Shown here: piece by piece, positions 1 through 9,145 of the stretch
Layout: the number at the start of each line of letters is the position of its first letter
Numbering within the stretch: the stretch's first letter is position 1
NCBI GenBank assembly: GCA_041751425.1
Contig: JBGSXL010000025.1
Location: 1-64,000, forward strand
Length of the DNA stretch: 64,000 bases
Reading direction: 5' to 3'
Source: JAVVEG01 sp041751425
GTDB taxonomy: Bacteria > Pseudomonadota > Gammaproteobacteria > Pseudomonadales > Pseudohongiellaceae
The notes under the pieces: generated by a model
Database searches by the model: none
Told to the model about the DNA's origin: nothing
The model's input: the letters and a program-made list of their open reading frames with translations, nothing else
Translations under genes and position numbers: made by a program

Positions 1-122
1 AGAGTAAAATTTCACTAGTTAAATTTTACTCTGACCCCATTTATTAAAATTTTACTCTGACCCCATTTATTAAAATTTTACTCTGACCCCATTTATTAAT
101 TTTACTCTGACCCTATTTATTA
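1..122. repeat. GGGGTCAGAGT repeat cluster, left
   Basis: Four direct copies of TTTTACTCTGACCCC start at about 24, 50, 76 and 100 (periods 26, 26 and 24; the last copy ends CCCT). They are joined by ATTTATTAAA spacers, and a partial inverted copy lies at 1-16. The same motif in both orientations recurs at 1567-1624 and 63134-63248. It lies just upstream of the Fic gene. The form suggests a REP-like mobile repeat, but no REP transposase gene lies in this window. Confidence 0.85.
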
Positions 123-206
123 CTAATTTTCTTACAATTTAGTAGACTTTGTTCTAAGCCTCTCTTTATACTAATTCCTACTAATTTATATGAGGATTAG
201 TAGAAA

Positions 207-1559
207 ATGCGAATCCCACAGTCCGCACCTACGATCGAGTCCAGTCTGGCCTCCCTGGACTCAACCCTGATGGGGCACCTGTTGCCGCATATCAATCCAT
301 TGCCCAACGGCAAGTATTTGCATTGGGATAAGTTGCGACGCCTGGCCGCTCCCGACGGTTTGACTCATAAGGAATGGTGGGGAGCCGTAACACTATCTCG
401 CACCCCGCTGTTTCAACATTTACCCTTTGAAGACAAACACGGGAAACCGTTTGTATTTGCCACTCCAGCGCCAGTGACAATCGACTTACACCATATCGAC
501 CGTGATGCGGCTGGACAGATTCGCGGCTCTGGAACAGCTCTTCAGTCAGATTCGCACCGCTTCCTGATCAGTTCCCTGATTGAGGAAGCCATTACCTCAA
601 GCCAACTGGAAGGCGCAGCTACCACGCGCAGGGTGGCAGCCGCCATGCTTCGCACAGGGCGCAGGCCACGAGACCACAGCGAAAAAATGATTTTTAACAA
701 TTACAGAGCCATGGAGCATCTGCGGTCGTTAGGTAAAGAAAAATTGACGCAGGATCACATTCTGGAGCTACACAGAATGTTGTCGGAGGATACGCTGGAT
801 GATACCAAGGACGTTGGACACTACCGACGCAACGACGATGTGCATGTTGTAGATGTCAGGGACAATACCTTATTGCATGCCCCACCCACCTACAAAGAAC
901 TGCCGGAACGGATGGAGAGCCTCTGCGAGTTCGCGAATGCCAAAGAGACATCACTACCTTTCATTCATCCCGTGCTGCGCGCCATCCTGCTACACTTCAT
1001 GATCGGCTACAACCATCCTTTCGCTGACGGCAACGGACGCACTGCTCGCGCTTTGTTCTATTGGTCGATGGCGCGAAGTGGTTACTGGCTGATGGAATAC
1101 ACCTCAATCAGTCATATCCTGCGCAAGGCTCCGGCAAAATACATGCGGGCTTACCTTTATACAGAAACAGACAGGAACGACACGACTTACTTCCTGCTAC
1201 ATCAATTACACACCATTCGCCAGGCGATTTCCGCACTGCATACATACGTAGACAGGAAAGTGCGTGAGCAGCGGGAGACAGAACAGTTGTTAGTTGGCTC
1301 ACTCAAGCTGCGTGGCCGCTTCAATCATCGACAACTTGCTCTGTTGAACCATGCTTTGCGTAATATCGGGGAAGCCTATCGCGTGGATGGACACCAACGC
1401 TCACATATGGTCGTCTATCAAACGGCGCGCAGCGACTTGCTGGCTCTGGAGAAACTTGGACTGTTGGAAAAAAATCGCCAGGGTAACGCCTACGTGTTCT
1501 ATGCTCCTGCGGACTTACGTGAGCGTTTGAGCGGATTGGCCACAGCGGGTAGCCCATGA
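207..1559 (+). CDS. Fic family protein (AMPylator/deAMPylator type) with C-terminal winged helix
   Basis: 450 residues. The Fic core carries HPFADGNGRTAR at residues 270-281, the canonical catalytic His and nucleotide-binding loop. An upstream SSQLEG at 131-136 matches the class II inhibitory (S/T)xxxE(G/N) helix, so the enzyme should be autoinhibited. The last ~90 residues look like a winged-helix DNA-binding domain, common in Fic proteins of this length. GAGG lies 11 nt before the ATG. The family transfers AMP (or removes it) on Ser/Thr/Tyr of proteins; the target cannot be told. The gene is framed by GGGGTCAGAGT repeats on both sides. One of three Fic genes in the window. Confidence 0.9.
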   Translation: MRIPQSAPTIESSLASLDSTLMGHLLPHINPLPNGKYLHWDKLRRLAAPDGLTHKEWWGAVTLSRTPLFQHLPFEDKHGKPFVFATPAPVTIDLHHIDRDAAGQIRGSGTALQSDSHRFLISSLIEEAITSSQLEGAATTRRVAAAMLRTGRRPRDHSEKMIFNNYRAMEHLRSLGKEKLTQDHILELHRMLSEDTLDDTKDVGHYRRNDDVHVVDVRDNTLLHAPPTYKELPERMESLCEFANAKETSLPFIHPVLRAILLHFMIGYNHPFADGNGRTARALFYWSMARSGYWLMEYTSISHILRKAPAKYMRAYLYTETDRNDTTYFLLHQLHTIRQAISALHTYVDRKVREQRETEQLLVGSLKLRGRFNHRQLALLNHALRNIGEAYRVDGHQRSHMVVYQTARSDLLALEKLGLLEKNRQGNAYVFYAPADLRERLSGLATAGSP

Positions 1560-1566
1560 ATCCTTC

Positions 1567-1624
1567 AATAAATGGGGTCAGAGTAAAATTTCACTAGTGA
1601 AATTTTACTCTGACCCCATTTATT
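1567..1624. repeat. Perfect 58-bp palindrome between convergent genes
   Basis: Each arm of 29 nt contains AAATGGGGTCAGAGTAAAA and the centre is CACTAGTG. It fills nearly all of the space between the Fic stop (1557-1559) and the cyclase stop (1626-1628). As RNA it would form a very long hairpin and could terminate both convergent transcripts. It is the inverted-pair form of the left cluster. Confidence 0.9.
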
Positions 1625-1625
1625 G

Positions 1626-3440
1626 CTAACCCGGGAGCATCATTTCGAGGTTTTCCGCTACCCGATTGCGGCCGGTTTCTTTGGCCTTGTACAAAGCCTG
1701 GTCCGCACAGCGGATCAGTTCATCTGCGCTGGATTGTGATGAGGGTGTTATCGCTGCCGCACCGATGCTGACAGTCACTACGCCCACTTGCGAGTCTGCA
1801 TGCTTTATTTGCAACGATTCAATTTCCTGACGGATCTGTTCGGCAATGACATTGGCGCCATCGATATTGCAATGGGCCAGCACTACGCTGAACTCCTCTC
1901 CACCGTAGCGCGCCGCCAGATCCGAAGGTCGGGTAATACGTCCCTTTAGTACAGCCGCAATTTGCTTCAGGCACTCGTCTCCAGCCTGATGGCCATAGCG
2001 GTCATTGAAGGGTTTGAAATAATCCACATCAATCATTAATACCGCCATGGACTGGCGCGCGCGTGCCGCACGGGACCACTCGGCTGGCAGCACCTCATCA
2101 AACCGGCGGCGGTTGGCCAGTCCGGTCAATGAATCGGAGATCGACAACTGCTCCAGACGTTTGTTCAATTTCTGCAGCTCCGACTCCCGTTGAATGGCCT
2201 CCAGCGCCACCTTGTGGAACTGATGTACCGCGTTGCCCAGTCGGCCAAGTTCATCTGCACCGCGCGCGGGCAATTCGATATCGTATTTGCCCGCGACAAT
2301 CATTTGCATGCTCTGGCTCAGTCTGTCCAGCCGCACAATTAAATGACTTCGCACATGCAGATAAAAATAGGCTGCCATGCCTACGATACCCAGGAAGGTC
2401 ACCAGCAGCAGCAAGCTCAGTGCGTTCTGGCTGCTTAAGGCCAACTGGTCACCTGCCTGATCAATTGCCATCAATTCACGGTTCAGCAATGCCGTAGTGG
2501 CCACATCGACCCGCGCGATGATTTGTTGATTGTTCTGGTTCAACAGTTCGCCCTGAGCGAGCAGCAACAATTCCCTGCGATGCAAGCTCAGCAGACCTTC
2601 GTCTGCCTCTATCTGATCCTGAAGCTGGTCGAAGTATTGCCTCAGCTCCAAGGCAATATCCTGCGGAACCCGGCTCAGGGTGGAATCCGCCAGATTCAGT
2701 GAGTGGCTGATCACCTGTTCGGACAATTCCAGTGCGCTTAACGCAGGATCCTGGCTGGCGGACAAAAGACGACCGCCGATGGCTTCTATCTCGGCATAAA
2801 AACGTGATATGGGAATCAGGGCTGAAGTTTCGGCTGTCAAGGTGGTGATCTGTGCCATGGGCAGCGTGGGGCGGGTCAATAAAAGGCGCAGAACGTCACT
2901 GTCGCCCTCCAGTATTCGCACCCGATAAGTGAGCTGTTGCTGGAATGACTGCAAATTGGCCAGCAGAAGACCCCGCGCCTGCTGTTTTGCCTCAATCAGG
3001 GCGATACGTTCATCGGCCATGTGTTGTAGAAAAGTCAGGTTTTGTTGCAACTCATCACGTAGGCCAATTAACTCGTCAGCGGCTTCCTCCTCGATACCTT
3101 GCAACAGTTCAGTCAACGGCTGCTGCAAATCCAGTTGCGCCGAGGTGACGCGTTGCACAGCCGCATCCCGCTCTGCAACCGAGCGCACTGCCATCAGTGA
3201 TGAACCTGTCGCCGCCAGCCGATCCATGGCCCGGGCGGCACTTAAACTGGCCAGCGTGGCCGGTAGCTGTTCATCAACAATATTACCTACATCTCTCAGC
3301 AGCCCTGCCGAGGTGGCCAGCGAGGTAAATACCACCACCAGCATAAATACCGCCATGGCCCCAAGCCCAAGCATAAAACTGGCGCGGATGCCGAGTCCCG
3401 ACAGCAAGGCGCGCACACCGGACTTACCGGGCAGGGACAC
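1626..3440 (-). CDS. Membrane diguanylate cyclase with HAMP and GGDEF domains
   Basis: Makes c-di-GMP from two GTP. An N-terminal transmembrane helix, a long periplasmic helical region, a second membrane segment, a HAMP domain, and a C-terminal GGDEF domain follow in order. The active-site motif is GGEEF at about residue 513-517, and RPSD lies exactly five residues before it, the allosteric inhibitory I-site. The open frame extends to 3626 without a homologous N-terminus. I choose the GTG at 3440 (604 aa) because GGCAGGCAGG precedes it and the start overlaps the end of the upstream gene by 17 nt. Co-directional overlap with a ligand-binding protein gene suggests that protein feeds the periplasmic sensor region. 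Confidence 0.88.
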   Translation of the reverse strand: MSLPGKSGVRALLSGLGIRASFMLGLGAMAVFMLVVVFTSLATSAGLLRDVGNIVDEQLPATLASLSAARAMDRLAATGSSLMAVRSVAERDAAVQRVTSAQLDLQQPLTELLQGIEEEAADELIGLRDELQQNLTFLQHMADERIALIEAKQQARGLLLANLQSFQQQLTYRVRILEGDSDVLRLLLTRPTLPMAQITTLTAETSALIPISRFYAEIEAIGGRLLSASQDPALSALELSEQVISHSLNLADSTLSRVPQDIALELRQYFDQLQDQIEADEGLLSLHRRELLLLAQGELLNQNNQQIIARVDVATTALLNRELMAIDQAGDQLALSSQNALSLLLLVTFLGIVGMAAYFYLHVRSHLIVRLDRLSQSMQMIVAGKYDIELPARGADELGRLGNAVHQFHKVALEAIQRESELQKLNKRLEQLSISDSLTGLANRRRFDEVLPAEWSRAARARQSMAVLMIDVDYFKPFNDRYGHQAGDECLKQIAAVLKGRITRPSDLAARYGGEEFSVVLAHCNIDGANVIAEQIRQEIESLQIKHADSQVGVVTVSIGAAAITPSSQSSADELIRCADQALYKAKETGRNRVAENLEMMLPG

Positions 3441-4551
3441 GTTGACCTGCCTGCCAGACAAACCACGAAAACGGCGCATATTCAGTGCGAATGTCACCCT
3501 TATCATCAAAGGTAATCGGGCCCAGAACAGTTTCCAGTGGCGCGGAGCGAATGGCCGCGGCAATGTCGGCTGCCTGCAGCGACTGCGCACGATGCACTCC
3601 TTCCACCCACACCTGGGCGGCGGCATAGGCCAGCAGCGTGTATCCCTCTGGTGTCATGCCCTGCGCACGAATGGCTGCCACTGCGTCGCGGGTCAGATCC
3701 TTGTCAACAATGGCGGCGACATCGGCAGGAAAGGTGAAAGGCACGCCGTCGGCTGCCGCGCCTGCCGTCTCCATGAATATCGCAGCTACCAGGGTATCAC
3801 TGCTGACGATGTCATAAGGCGCTGCCACCTGATGTGACTGACGGACAAACACGCCGCTGTCCAGCGCACCGCCGACCAGATACACCACATCTACGTCTGC
3901 TTCCATGAATTGCACGATTTCATCCAGATAAGAAATTGCGGAGGCCGAACTCTGCACAATGATTGCCGGCTCGATGCCTGCCTCGGCCAGCGCATTGATG
4001 GCGCTCCGTGTCAGCTCCATCGAATATTCGCCCGGAAAGCGGAACACACCTATGCGCTGGTCACCATGATGTCGGGCCAGCCAATCTGCAGCCATCTGCC
4101 CCTGCACGTTATCCCTGCCAATCATGCGGAACAATGTTGAGATGCCCATCTCCGTAATGCCAGTGGCAGTAGAAGATGGCGTAATTTGCAGAATCTGATG
4201 TTCGGCATACCGAGGCGCTGCCGCCTTCGTGGTGGCTGAACAGGAGTGCCCGATTATCACATCCGGCGGATTTTGCACCAGATCCTGTGACAGCGACTCG
4301 GCGATTGAACGGATACATTGGTCATCGTGCACGCTGATGCGGATGGGTCGCCCCAGCAAAGTACTATCGGTGAGGGTATTAATGGCGGCATGGACCCCGG
4401 CCCTGAACTGCATCCCGATGGCAAAACTGGTACCTACCATGGGGCCAACTACGGCCAGGTGGATGGAATCGTTATTATCATTCTCTGGCGGCTGGGCCTG
4501 TGCGACTGCCAATGTGAAGAGCAGCAAAAGAATGCAAATCTGGCGTTTCAC
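3424..4551 (-). CDS. Periplasmic type 1 (LivJ-like) ligand-binding protein
   Basis: 375 residues with a Sec signal peptide ending near VAQA-Q at residue 19-20, then a Peripla_BP_6 fold (VGPMVGTSFAIG near the N-terminus; repeated alternating beta-alpha elements). The family binds branched-chain amino acids, amides or small organics for ABC uptake or for receptors. No permease or ATPase genes are nearby; instead it sits between a cytochrome/propeller gene and a diguanylate cyclase, with a GTGA overlap upstream and a 17-nt overlap downstream. A sensory rather than transport role is my inference. It starts with GTG. Confidence 0.85.
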   Translation of the reverse strand: MKRQICILLLLFTLAVAQAQPPENDNNDSIHLAVVGPMVGTSFAIGMQFRAGVHAAINTLTDSTLLGRPIRISVHDDQCIRSIAESLSQDLVQNPPDVIIGHSCSATTKAAAPRYAEHQILQITPSSTATGITEMGISTLFRMIGRDNVQGQMAADWLARHHGDQRIGVFRFPGEYSMELTRSAINALAEAGIEPAIIVQSSASAISYLDEIVQFMEADVDVVYLVGGALDSGVFVRQSHQVAAPYDIVSSDTLVAAIFMETAGAAADGVPFTFPADVAAIVDKDLTRDAVAAIRAQGMTPEGYTLLAYAAAQVWVEGVHRAQSLQAADIAAAIRSAPLETVLGPITFDDKGDIRTEYAPFSWFVWQAGQRVPAR

Positions 4552-5762
4552 GGAATCTTCACCAACCCAATCTGATTACTACTACTCTGATGTATCAACA
4601 GATTATTGTCCTCAGTCACCCACACATGCCTGATGATTCCCACGCCTGAAGGAATTGCCCAACTCTGGAAGCGCTCCTCCTTCGGGTCGAAGCGTACCAA
4701 AGCGTCCGGGCGCATGCCGGATTCGTTGTACCAGATCACGTCATTGATGACTGCGATGGCGTAAGGGTGGGAGGTCGGGCCACTGGGAGAGTCCCACTGC
4801 CTTATCTCCCCGGTAGCAGGATCAAGTCGCCCTATTTTTCCAAGCGTCGAATTAACAAACCAGATGACCCCTTCACTGTCTATATCCAGACGGCGAATAC
4901 GGGTGCGTTCATCCGGCACTTCGTAATAGCGCACCTCCATGGTGTCCGGGTTCATTCTGCCCAGCTTATTGGTGCCGTTGTAAGCAATCCACACGTCACC
5001 ATCGGCGGCCACTTTGATACCGTACGGTCTTGGCTCCGTGTGCACTTCCTTCAGATCACCCGTTTCGGGGTCGAGGCGCCCCAGCATGGCAGCACCCTGC
5101 GATGTGAAATAGAGACTACCATTGGGATGGAAGATGGCTGAGTGTGGGTCGCGCGCTTCCGTGGGATATTCCGTAACGATGCCCGTGCGCGGATCGAGTT
5201 TGCCGATGGTTGCGTTGCTGTTGCCCGTGTACCAGATGTTGCCATCGCCATCCGGCACAATCGTGTGAGGGCGCGCTGTACGCGGAAGCTGGAACTCTTC
5301 CATAACACCGGTATCCGGGTCGAGCCGACCCGCCAGGCTGGCCCACATGCCTGTCCACCATATCGAGCCATCGGGCGCTTCGGCAGGATCACGCGAGCGC
5401 TGCCCCAGTGTAGGCACCTGCCATTCGATAATTTCGATATTGAAGTCACCGGCCACCAGCGTTGGTCTGCGGCTGGTGTCCTCCGGAAAGTTCATGGCCA
5501 GGTAATCTGCGATGGTATCAGCTTGCGCGGCTGGTAAATCGATCATCGTCGATATGACCCGCTTCCACTCGGAGGTCGAGGCATAACCCGCAGAATTTGT
5601 TATGAGATTCACACCATGACAGGTAGAGCATGTTGACTGCACCAGGTTCTTGGCAGGGCCCTCCGGCAACTCCGGCGCTCTCCCCCCTGGTTGCGCCATG
5701 AGGGCGCTGCTTCCGGCAAGTGCTATACCAACGATAGAAGCTTTAAGATATTGCGTAATCAT
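4548..5762 (-). CDS. Secreted cytochrome c fused to Vgb-like (streptogramin-lyase type) beta-propeller
   Basis: 404 residues from the ATG at 5762. There is a signal peptide ending ALMAQ, one c-type heme motif CSTCH near residue 45, then about 260 residues of propeller repeats with the recurrent pattern G.IWYT....IG.LDP.TG, typical of virginiamycin B lyase-like proteins. Such fusions are usually called Vgb or SMP-30-like; the substrate is unknown, and antibiotic lyase activity should not be assumed. The heme suggests periplasmic electron transfer. The frame stays open upstream to 5948, but the N-terminus there lacks a signal peptide. First gene of the three-gene overlapping set. Its first 16 codons and leader are duplicated at 8973-9086. 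Confidence 0.8.
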   Translation of the reverse strand: MITQYLKASIVGIALAGSSALMAQPGGRAPELPEGPAKNLVQSTCSTCHGVNLITNSAGYASTSEWKRVISTMIDLPAAQADTIADYLAMNFPEDTSRRPTLVAGDFNIEIIEWQVPTLGQRSRDPAEAPDGSIWWTGMWASLAGRLDPDTGVMEEFQLPRTARPHTIVPDGDGNIWYTGNSNATIGKLDPRTGIVTEYPTEARDPHSAIFHPNGSLYFTSQGAAMLGRLDPETGDLKEVHTEPRPYGIKVAADGDVWIAYNGTNKLGRMNPDTMEVRYYEVPDERTRIRRLDIDSEGVIWFVNSTLGKIGRLDPATGEIRQWDSPSGPTSHPYAIAVINDVIWYNESGMRPDALVRFDPKEERFQSWAIPSGVGIIRHVWVTEDNNLLIHQSSSNQIGLVKIP

Positions 5763-5857
5763 TGAAGAGTGCCCCGCATGTGAAGTCGAGGTCGTCAGAT
5801 TACCTCTTAAAACACTCAGGGAGCAACTGCTGGGGCAATGGGCCTGGTCCGTCGACG
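5714..5857. repeat. Duplicated segment, copy A (leader and start of the cytochrome/propeller gene)
   Basis: 5714-5827 matches 8973-9086 at 112 of 114 positions. After the IS3 element is removed from the second copy, the match continues (GGGGCAATGGG...CCTGGTCCG) to about 5850 here and 10379 there. It contains the start codon and first 16 codons of the gene at 4548-5762. Confidence 0.88.
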
Positions 5858-5979
5858 CAATAGCCATTGCCTGTTGACAGGGAGAAAATTCATAGGAGTT
5901 AGGCTCTATGTTGTTGTCATTGACCAAAGACCATAATAATCCTTGCAAAGCGCTAAAGCCGTTCCTAGTATTTTAAAAA

Positions 5980-8313
5980 TTATATTTCATCAGCACTTAT
6001 CAGTTGGAACACGGGGGAATCACCATTCTCCACAAGTATGAACTCAAGCTTATACTGAATATTCCCGACTTGTGCTTTAGGGATGATTAAAGTATTTCTC
6101 ATTGAATTAAAAGTTGAGTATTCACCAGCTTCAAAGTTTTCAATTGCAACAGATGAAACGATTGTAAATTCGTAGACAGGACTATCTGAGACAATCCCAA
6201 GAACCACGGTAAAGTAGAATCTTGCAAAAATAGTGTCCACAGCTACAGCAGGTATAGTTAATTTATTTTGAGAGAAAGTTGCAATCGAATAGCCAATCTT
6301 CGAACCGGTCACGTAGTCACTAAAATCACTGCACCCAGCACTATTACATGATTTTGTTCTAAAATAGTAGTTCCTATCAGCAGTACCATCCGTAATGCTT
6401 AGGGATAATTCTGACGTACCTTTGGGGAGCCTTCCACAGCTTTCCTGACTCACAGTAGTGCAAGTGTAAACTAGATATGAGGTCGCGCCTGCTACTGCCC
6501 CCCAGCTTAAAGTGACACCTAAAGTAGTATTCGATGCAATAAGTGAGGACGGTGCTGGCGGCTTCGTAATCGGGGCAGTTTTTGCACCAATAGAATAGCT
6601 TCCGAGCTCACTACATAAGTTTAAATTACATGCTTTTAGTCTATAGAAATAGATTACTCCAGCTACACCATTTGTGTCTGTATAGCTTATCGCGGTTGAG
6701 CTCGCAATTTTAGTAGCACAGCTTGATAAACTTGCTGAGCTGCAGCGATAAATTTCATAAGATGTCGCTGTTAAAATATTTGACCAGACCAAAGTAACTC
6801 CGCTCGTTGAGGCACTGATCAGAGGAGCAGCAGGAGAAGATGGAGCGGTCGCTACAGCGGTCTTTGTTCCTGACGCATAGTCGCTGAAACTGCTGCAAGC
6901 ACCGCCGCTGCATACCTTTATTCGATAAAAATATTCAATGCCTGCAGTTCCTGCTGAATCGGTATAAGTCGTATTCGTAAGTGTTTCAATAGGAACACCG
7001 CAACTTGATATGTTTGTGGTGGTGCATCTATATAGTTGAGTAGATTCCGAAGTCTGCGTGTTCGCCCATGCAACAATTACGAATGCACTCGATGCAGTTG
7101 TGATTGGCTTTGGAGGTATAGAAAAAGCTTTAACACCAATAACAGCATTGCTGAATGGACTGCAACCAACGTTATTACAGGCGGTAACGCGATACCTATA
7201 TTGCATGCCGGCATTACCACCCGCATCAGCATAATTAGTTGTACTTACATCGGCTACCGGCTCCCCACAACTGTCAGTGTTAGCGGAAGAACATCTAAAG
7301 ACTTTATAGCTAGTGCTCCCACTTATTGCAGCCCAGCTTATTGCAACCGCGCTTGTCGACGTCGACGATAGAGCTATTGTGGGTTGTATTGGTATAGTTG
7401 TGCTAGAACCGCTGGTTCCGGAAGTATAGTTTGCCGTTAATGCGCGATCCGAAAACATGGGAGAAAGCTGGATACTGTAATAGTCGATAGTTGTACCCAC
7501 CCATCCTGTAAAGCTTTGCATTGGCGTAGCGCGAATCGCTAACCTTAATCCATCTTGAATAGATACTTCACAAACGGGTTCGGAACAATCCAAAAACTGG
7601 TAGTTGCTTACCATCAGTATATTAGTTTTTACGTCAACTACGCCGGTACCCAGAATAAGCGGTTCAACAATGATTTTTCCATTCCCATTATTGCTTAGAG
7701 TAAGCTTGTGATATGTATTTCCATATTTAGAAAGTAGAGCATTTACGTCATCGAACTGAGGCAAAAAGGAGTCATTGATTGTGGCTGCCATAATAGTCTT
7801 AGGATCTGATAAATGGCCAAGCCCCATTGCATGTCCAAGCTCATGAACAGCAACCCGGCGAAAATCATTAGCGTAAGATCTCCTTACGCCATCGTAAATA
7901 TCCCAGTCTTTGGTGTTATTAAATACAATATCTGTTTTGAAAAGAAATCCTCCGGAGGAGTAGCTAGATGTGACAGCAAGCGTATTCTCACCCCATTCAT
8001 CCCCACAAAGTGTAGGGGACCATCTTGCCGAATTTCTCCCGGAACTCGTGCAGAAGCCAGGTCCACCAATATCTCGAACAGTTCTGATCCAAAATTGAGT
8101 TGCGGTATCGTTCCACCTGTCGGCTGCTTCCTCAAATGCTTCTTTCCAGTCGCCATCAGCTCCTAATAAATCATCTGTGTAAAAAGTGGTAGTCGGTGAG
8201 AACCACTTATTGCCAGAGTTTTCACTAGAAACTGCATTTTTACTTACTATTAAAAAAAAGGTTAGTACAAACAGAGGTAACCATGAGAGAAGACAGGCAT
8301 TGAGATACTTCAT
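5980..8313 (-). CDS. Secreted matrixin-type zinc metalloprotease with four fibronectin-III-like modules
   Basis: 777 residues. An N-terminal membrane/signal segment (about 1-30) precedes a catalytic domain with the full zinc motif HELGHAMGLGH near residue 157-167, followed by a Met-containing turn (IMAA), the metzincin/matrixin pattern. After residue ~300 come four repeats, each with Y..Y.C.......C and a later CxxxxCSxFS-like pair, suggesting disulfide-stapled fibronectin type III modules, then a C-terminal domain of ~100 residues. The role is likely extracellular proteolysis or surface attachment. Translationally coupled (ATGA) to the gene before it. Base composition is visibly AT-richer than its neighbours, consistent with acquisition. 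Confidence 0.85.
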   Translation of the reverse strand: MKYLNACLLSWLPLFVLTFFLIVSKNAVSSENSGNKWFSPTTTFYTDDLLGADGDWKEAFEEAADRWNDTATQFWIRTVRDIGGPGFCTSSGRNSARWSPTLCGDEWGENTLAVTSSYSSGGFLFKTDIVFNNTKDWDIYDGVRRSYANDFRRVAVHELGHAMGLGHLSDPKTIMAATINDSFLPQFDDVNALLSKYGNTYHKLTLSNNGNGKIIVEPLILGTGVVDVKTNILMVSNYQFLDCSEPVCEVSIQDGLRLAIRATPMQSFTGWVGTTIDYYSIQLSPMFSDRALTANYTSGTSGSSTTIPIQPTIALSSTSTSAVAISWAAISGSTSYKVFRCSSANTDSCGEPVADVSTTNYADAGGNAGMQYRYRVTACNNVGCSPFSNAVIGVKAFSIPPKPITTASSAFVIVAWANTQTSESTQLYRCTTTNISSCGVPIETLTNTTYTDSAGTAGIEYFYRIKVCSGGACSSFSDYASGTKTAVATAPSSPAAPLISASTSGVTLVWSNILTATSYEIYRCSSASLSSCATKIASSTAISYTDTNGVAGVIYFYRLKACNLNLCSELGSYSIGAKTAPITKPPAPSSLIASNTTLGVTLSWGAVAGATSYLVYTCTTVSQESCGRLPKGTSELSLSITDGTADRNYYFRTKSCNSAGCSDFSDYVTGSKIGYSIATFSQNKLTIPAVAVDTIFARFYFTVVLGIVSDSPVYEFTIVSSVAIENFEAGEYSTFNSMRNTLIIPKAQVGNIQYKLEFILVENGDSPVFQLISADEI

Positions 8314-8936
8314 TTTCTCAACCCCTTAATTCTAGCTTTAAAATCTGAGACCCTCATGGGCTTATTAGTTTGATTATTGTAATCTTCAGAGTCACTTTCT
8401 TTTCTTGGATGCGCAATTACTCCAAGAGCGATTCCATCACTAATGCTTGAGATCTCAGGCCTGCTTCGTAATTCCACGCTTTCAACTACAAGAGAGCTAG
8501 CTGCTATAACCTCTCCTGATTCGTTAACTAAAAAGTGTCCCTGTTCCCAACCTAACAAAGGATTAATTAAACCCGGTGCTACTTTCTCTACGAAATAAAT
8601 TCCTTTCTCATCTAACTCGGGGATTCTAACCCCTAAGTCCAATTCTACCCCGCCTGCAATTCCGCCAGTAAACCGCAGTGTTATAGTGGAGCTTGAACCT
8701 ACACTACCAGCTAAAACCTCTTCGATAATAAAATCTACGTAAGTGTAAACACGGCCGAACTCATTTAACTCAGCGCTCACTGATACAACAGTGCCTTCAA
8801 AAATGAGCTCCGATCTGTTGATCAGTTCTTCGGTGCCAATAAGCGCGATTGTAGAACTATGGGCAGGAGGTAAAATACCAACAATCACGACAATAAGAGC
8901 TAAACGGAAGAATTTTTGAATTATTTCAAGATTCAT
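8310..8936 (-). CDS. Exported protein of unknown function paired with matrixin
   Basis: 208 residues with an N-terminal hydrophobic signal (about 10-28, ending AHSS) and a predicted small beta-rich domain: alternating hydrophobic residues in IFEGTVVSVSAEL and YTYVDFIIEEVLAG. I do not recognise a named family with certainty; similar short exported proteins with an early GTVV pattern often sit before matrixins. The stop overlaps the protease start by 4 nt, so the two are co-translated. It could be a chaperone, inhibitor or substrate of the protease, but nothing in the sequence decides this. Confidence 0.65.
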   Translation of the reverse strand: MNLEIIQKFFRLALIVVIVGILPPAHSSTIALIGTEELINRSELIFEGTVVSVSAELNEFGRVYTYVDFIIEEVLAGSVGSSSTITLRFTGGIAGGVELDLGVRIPELDEKGIYFVEKVAPGLINPLLGWEQGHFLVNESGEVIAASSLVVESVELRSRPEISSISDGIALGVIAHPRKESDSEDYNNQTNKPMRVSDFKARIKGLRK

Positions 8937-8972
8937 GGGAAACCTCTATTTTGAGCGGGAAAACGTTGACTA

Positions 8973-9086
8973 CGGCAAGTGCTATACCAACGATAGAAGC
9001 TTTAAGATATTGCGTAATCATTGAAGAGTGCCCCGCATGTGAAGTCGAGGTCGTCAGATTACCTCTTAAAACACTCAAGGGGCAAC
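8973..9086 (-). pseudogene. Duplicated segment, copy B: truncated 5' end of the cytochrome/propeller gene
   Basis: Carries the ATG (9019-9021) and 16 codons (MITQYLKASIVGIALA) identical to the gene at 4548-5762, then runs into unrelated sequence leading to the start of the 8310-8936 gene. No heme motif or propeller follows. The upstream half was interrupted by the IS3 element at 9087. Confidence 0.8.
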
Positions 9087-9145
9087 TGTAAACCTCCCCT
9101 AGAATAGGGGCATCCATTTTTAGAGTTCTCCGGGGTAATGAGCCC

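Noticed and set aside
1..122. Possible CRISPR array from regularly spaced ~26-bp repeats.
   Set aside because: The units abut with no unique spacers, the motif is dispersed elsewhere in both orientations, and there are no cas genes.
3441..3626. 62-residue N-terminal extension of the diguanylate cyclase.
   Set aside because: It lies wholly within the overlapping binding-protein gene, is Arg/Pro-rich like an out-of-frame shadow, and a GTG with a ribosome site follows.
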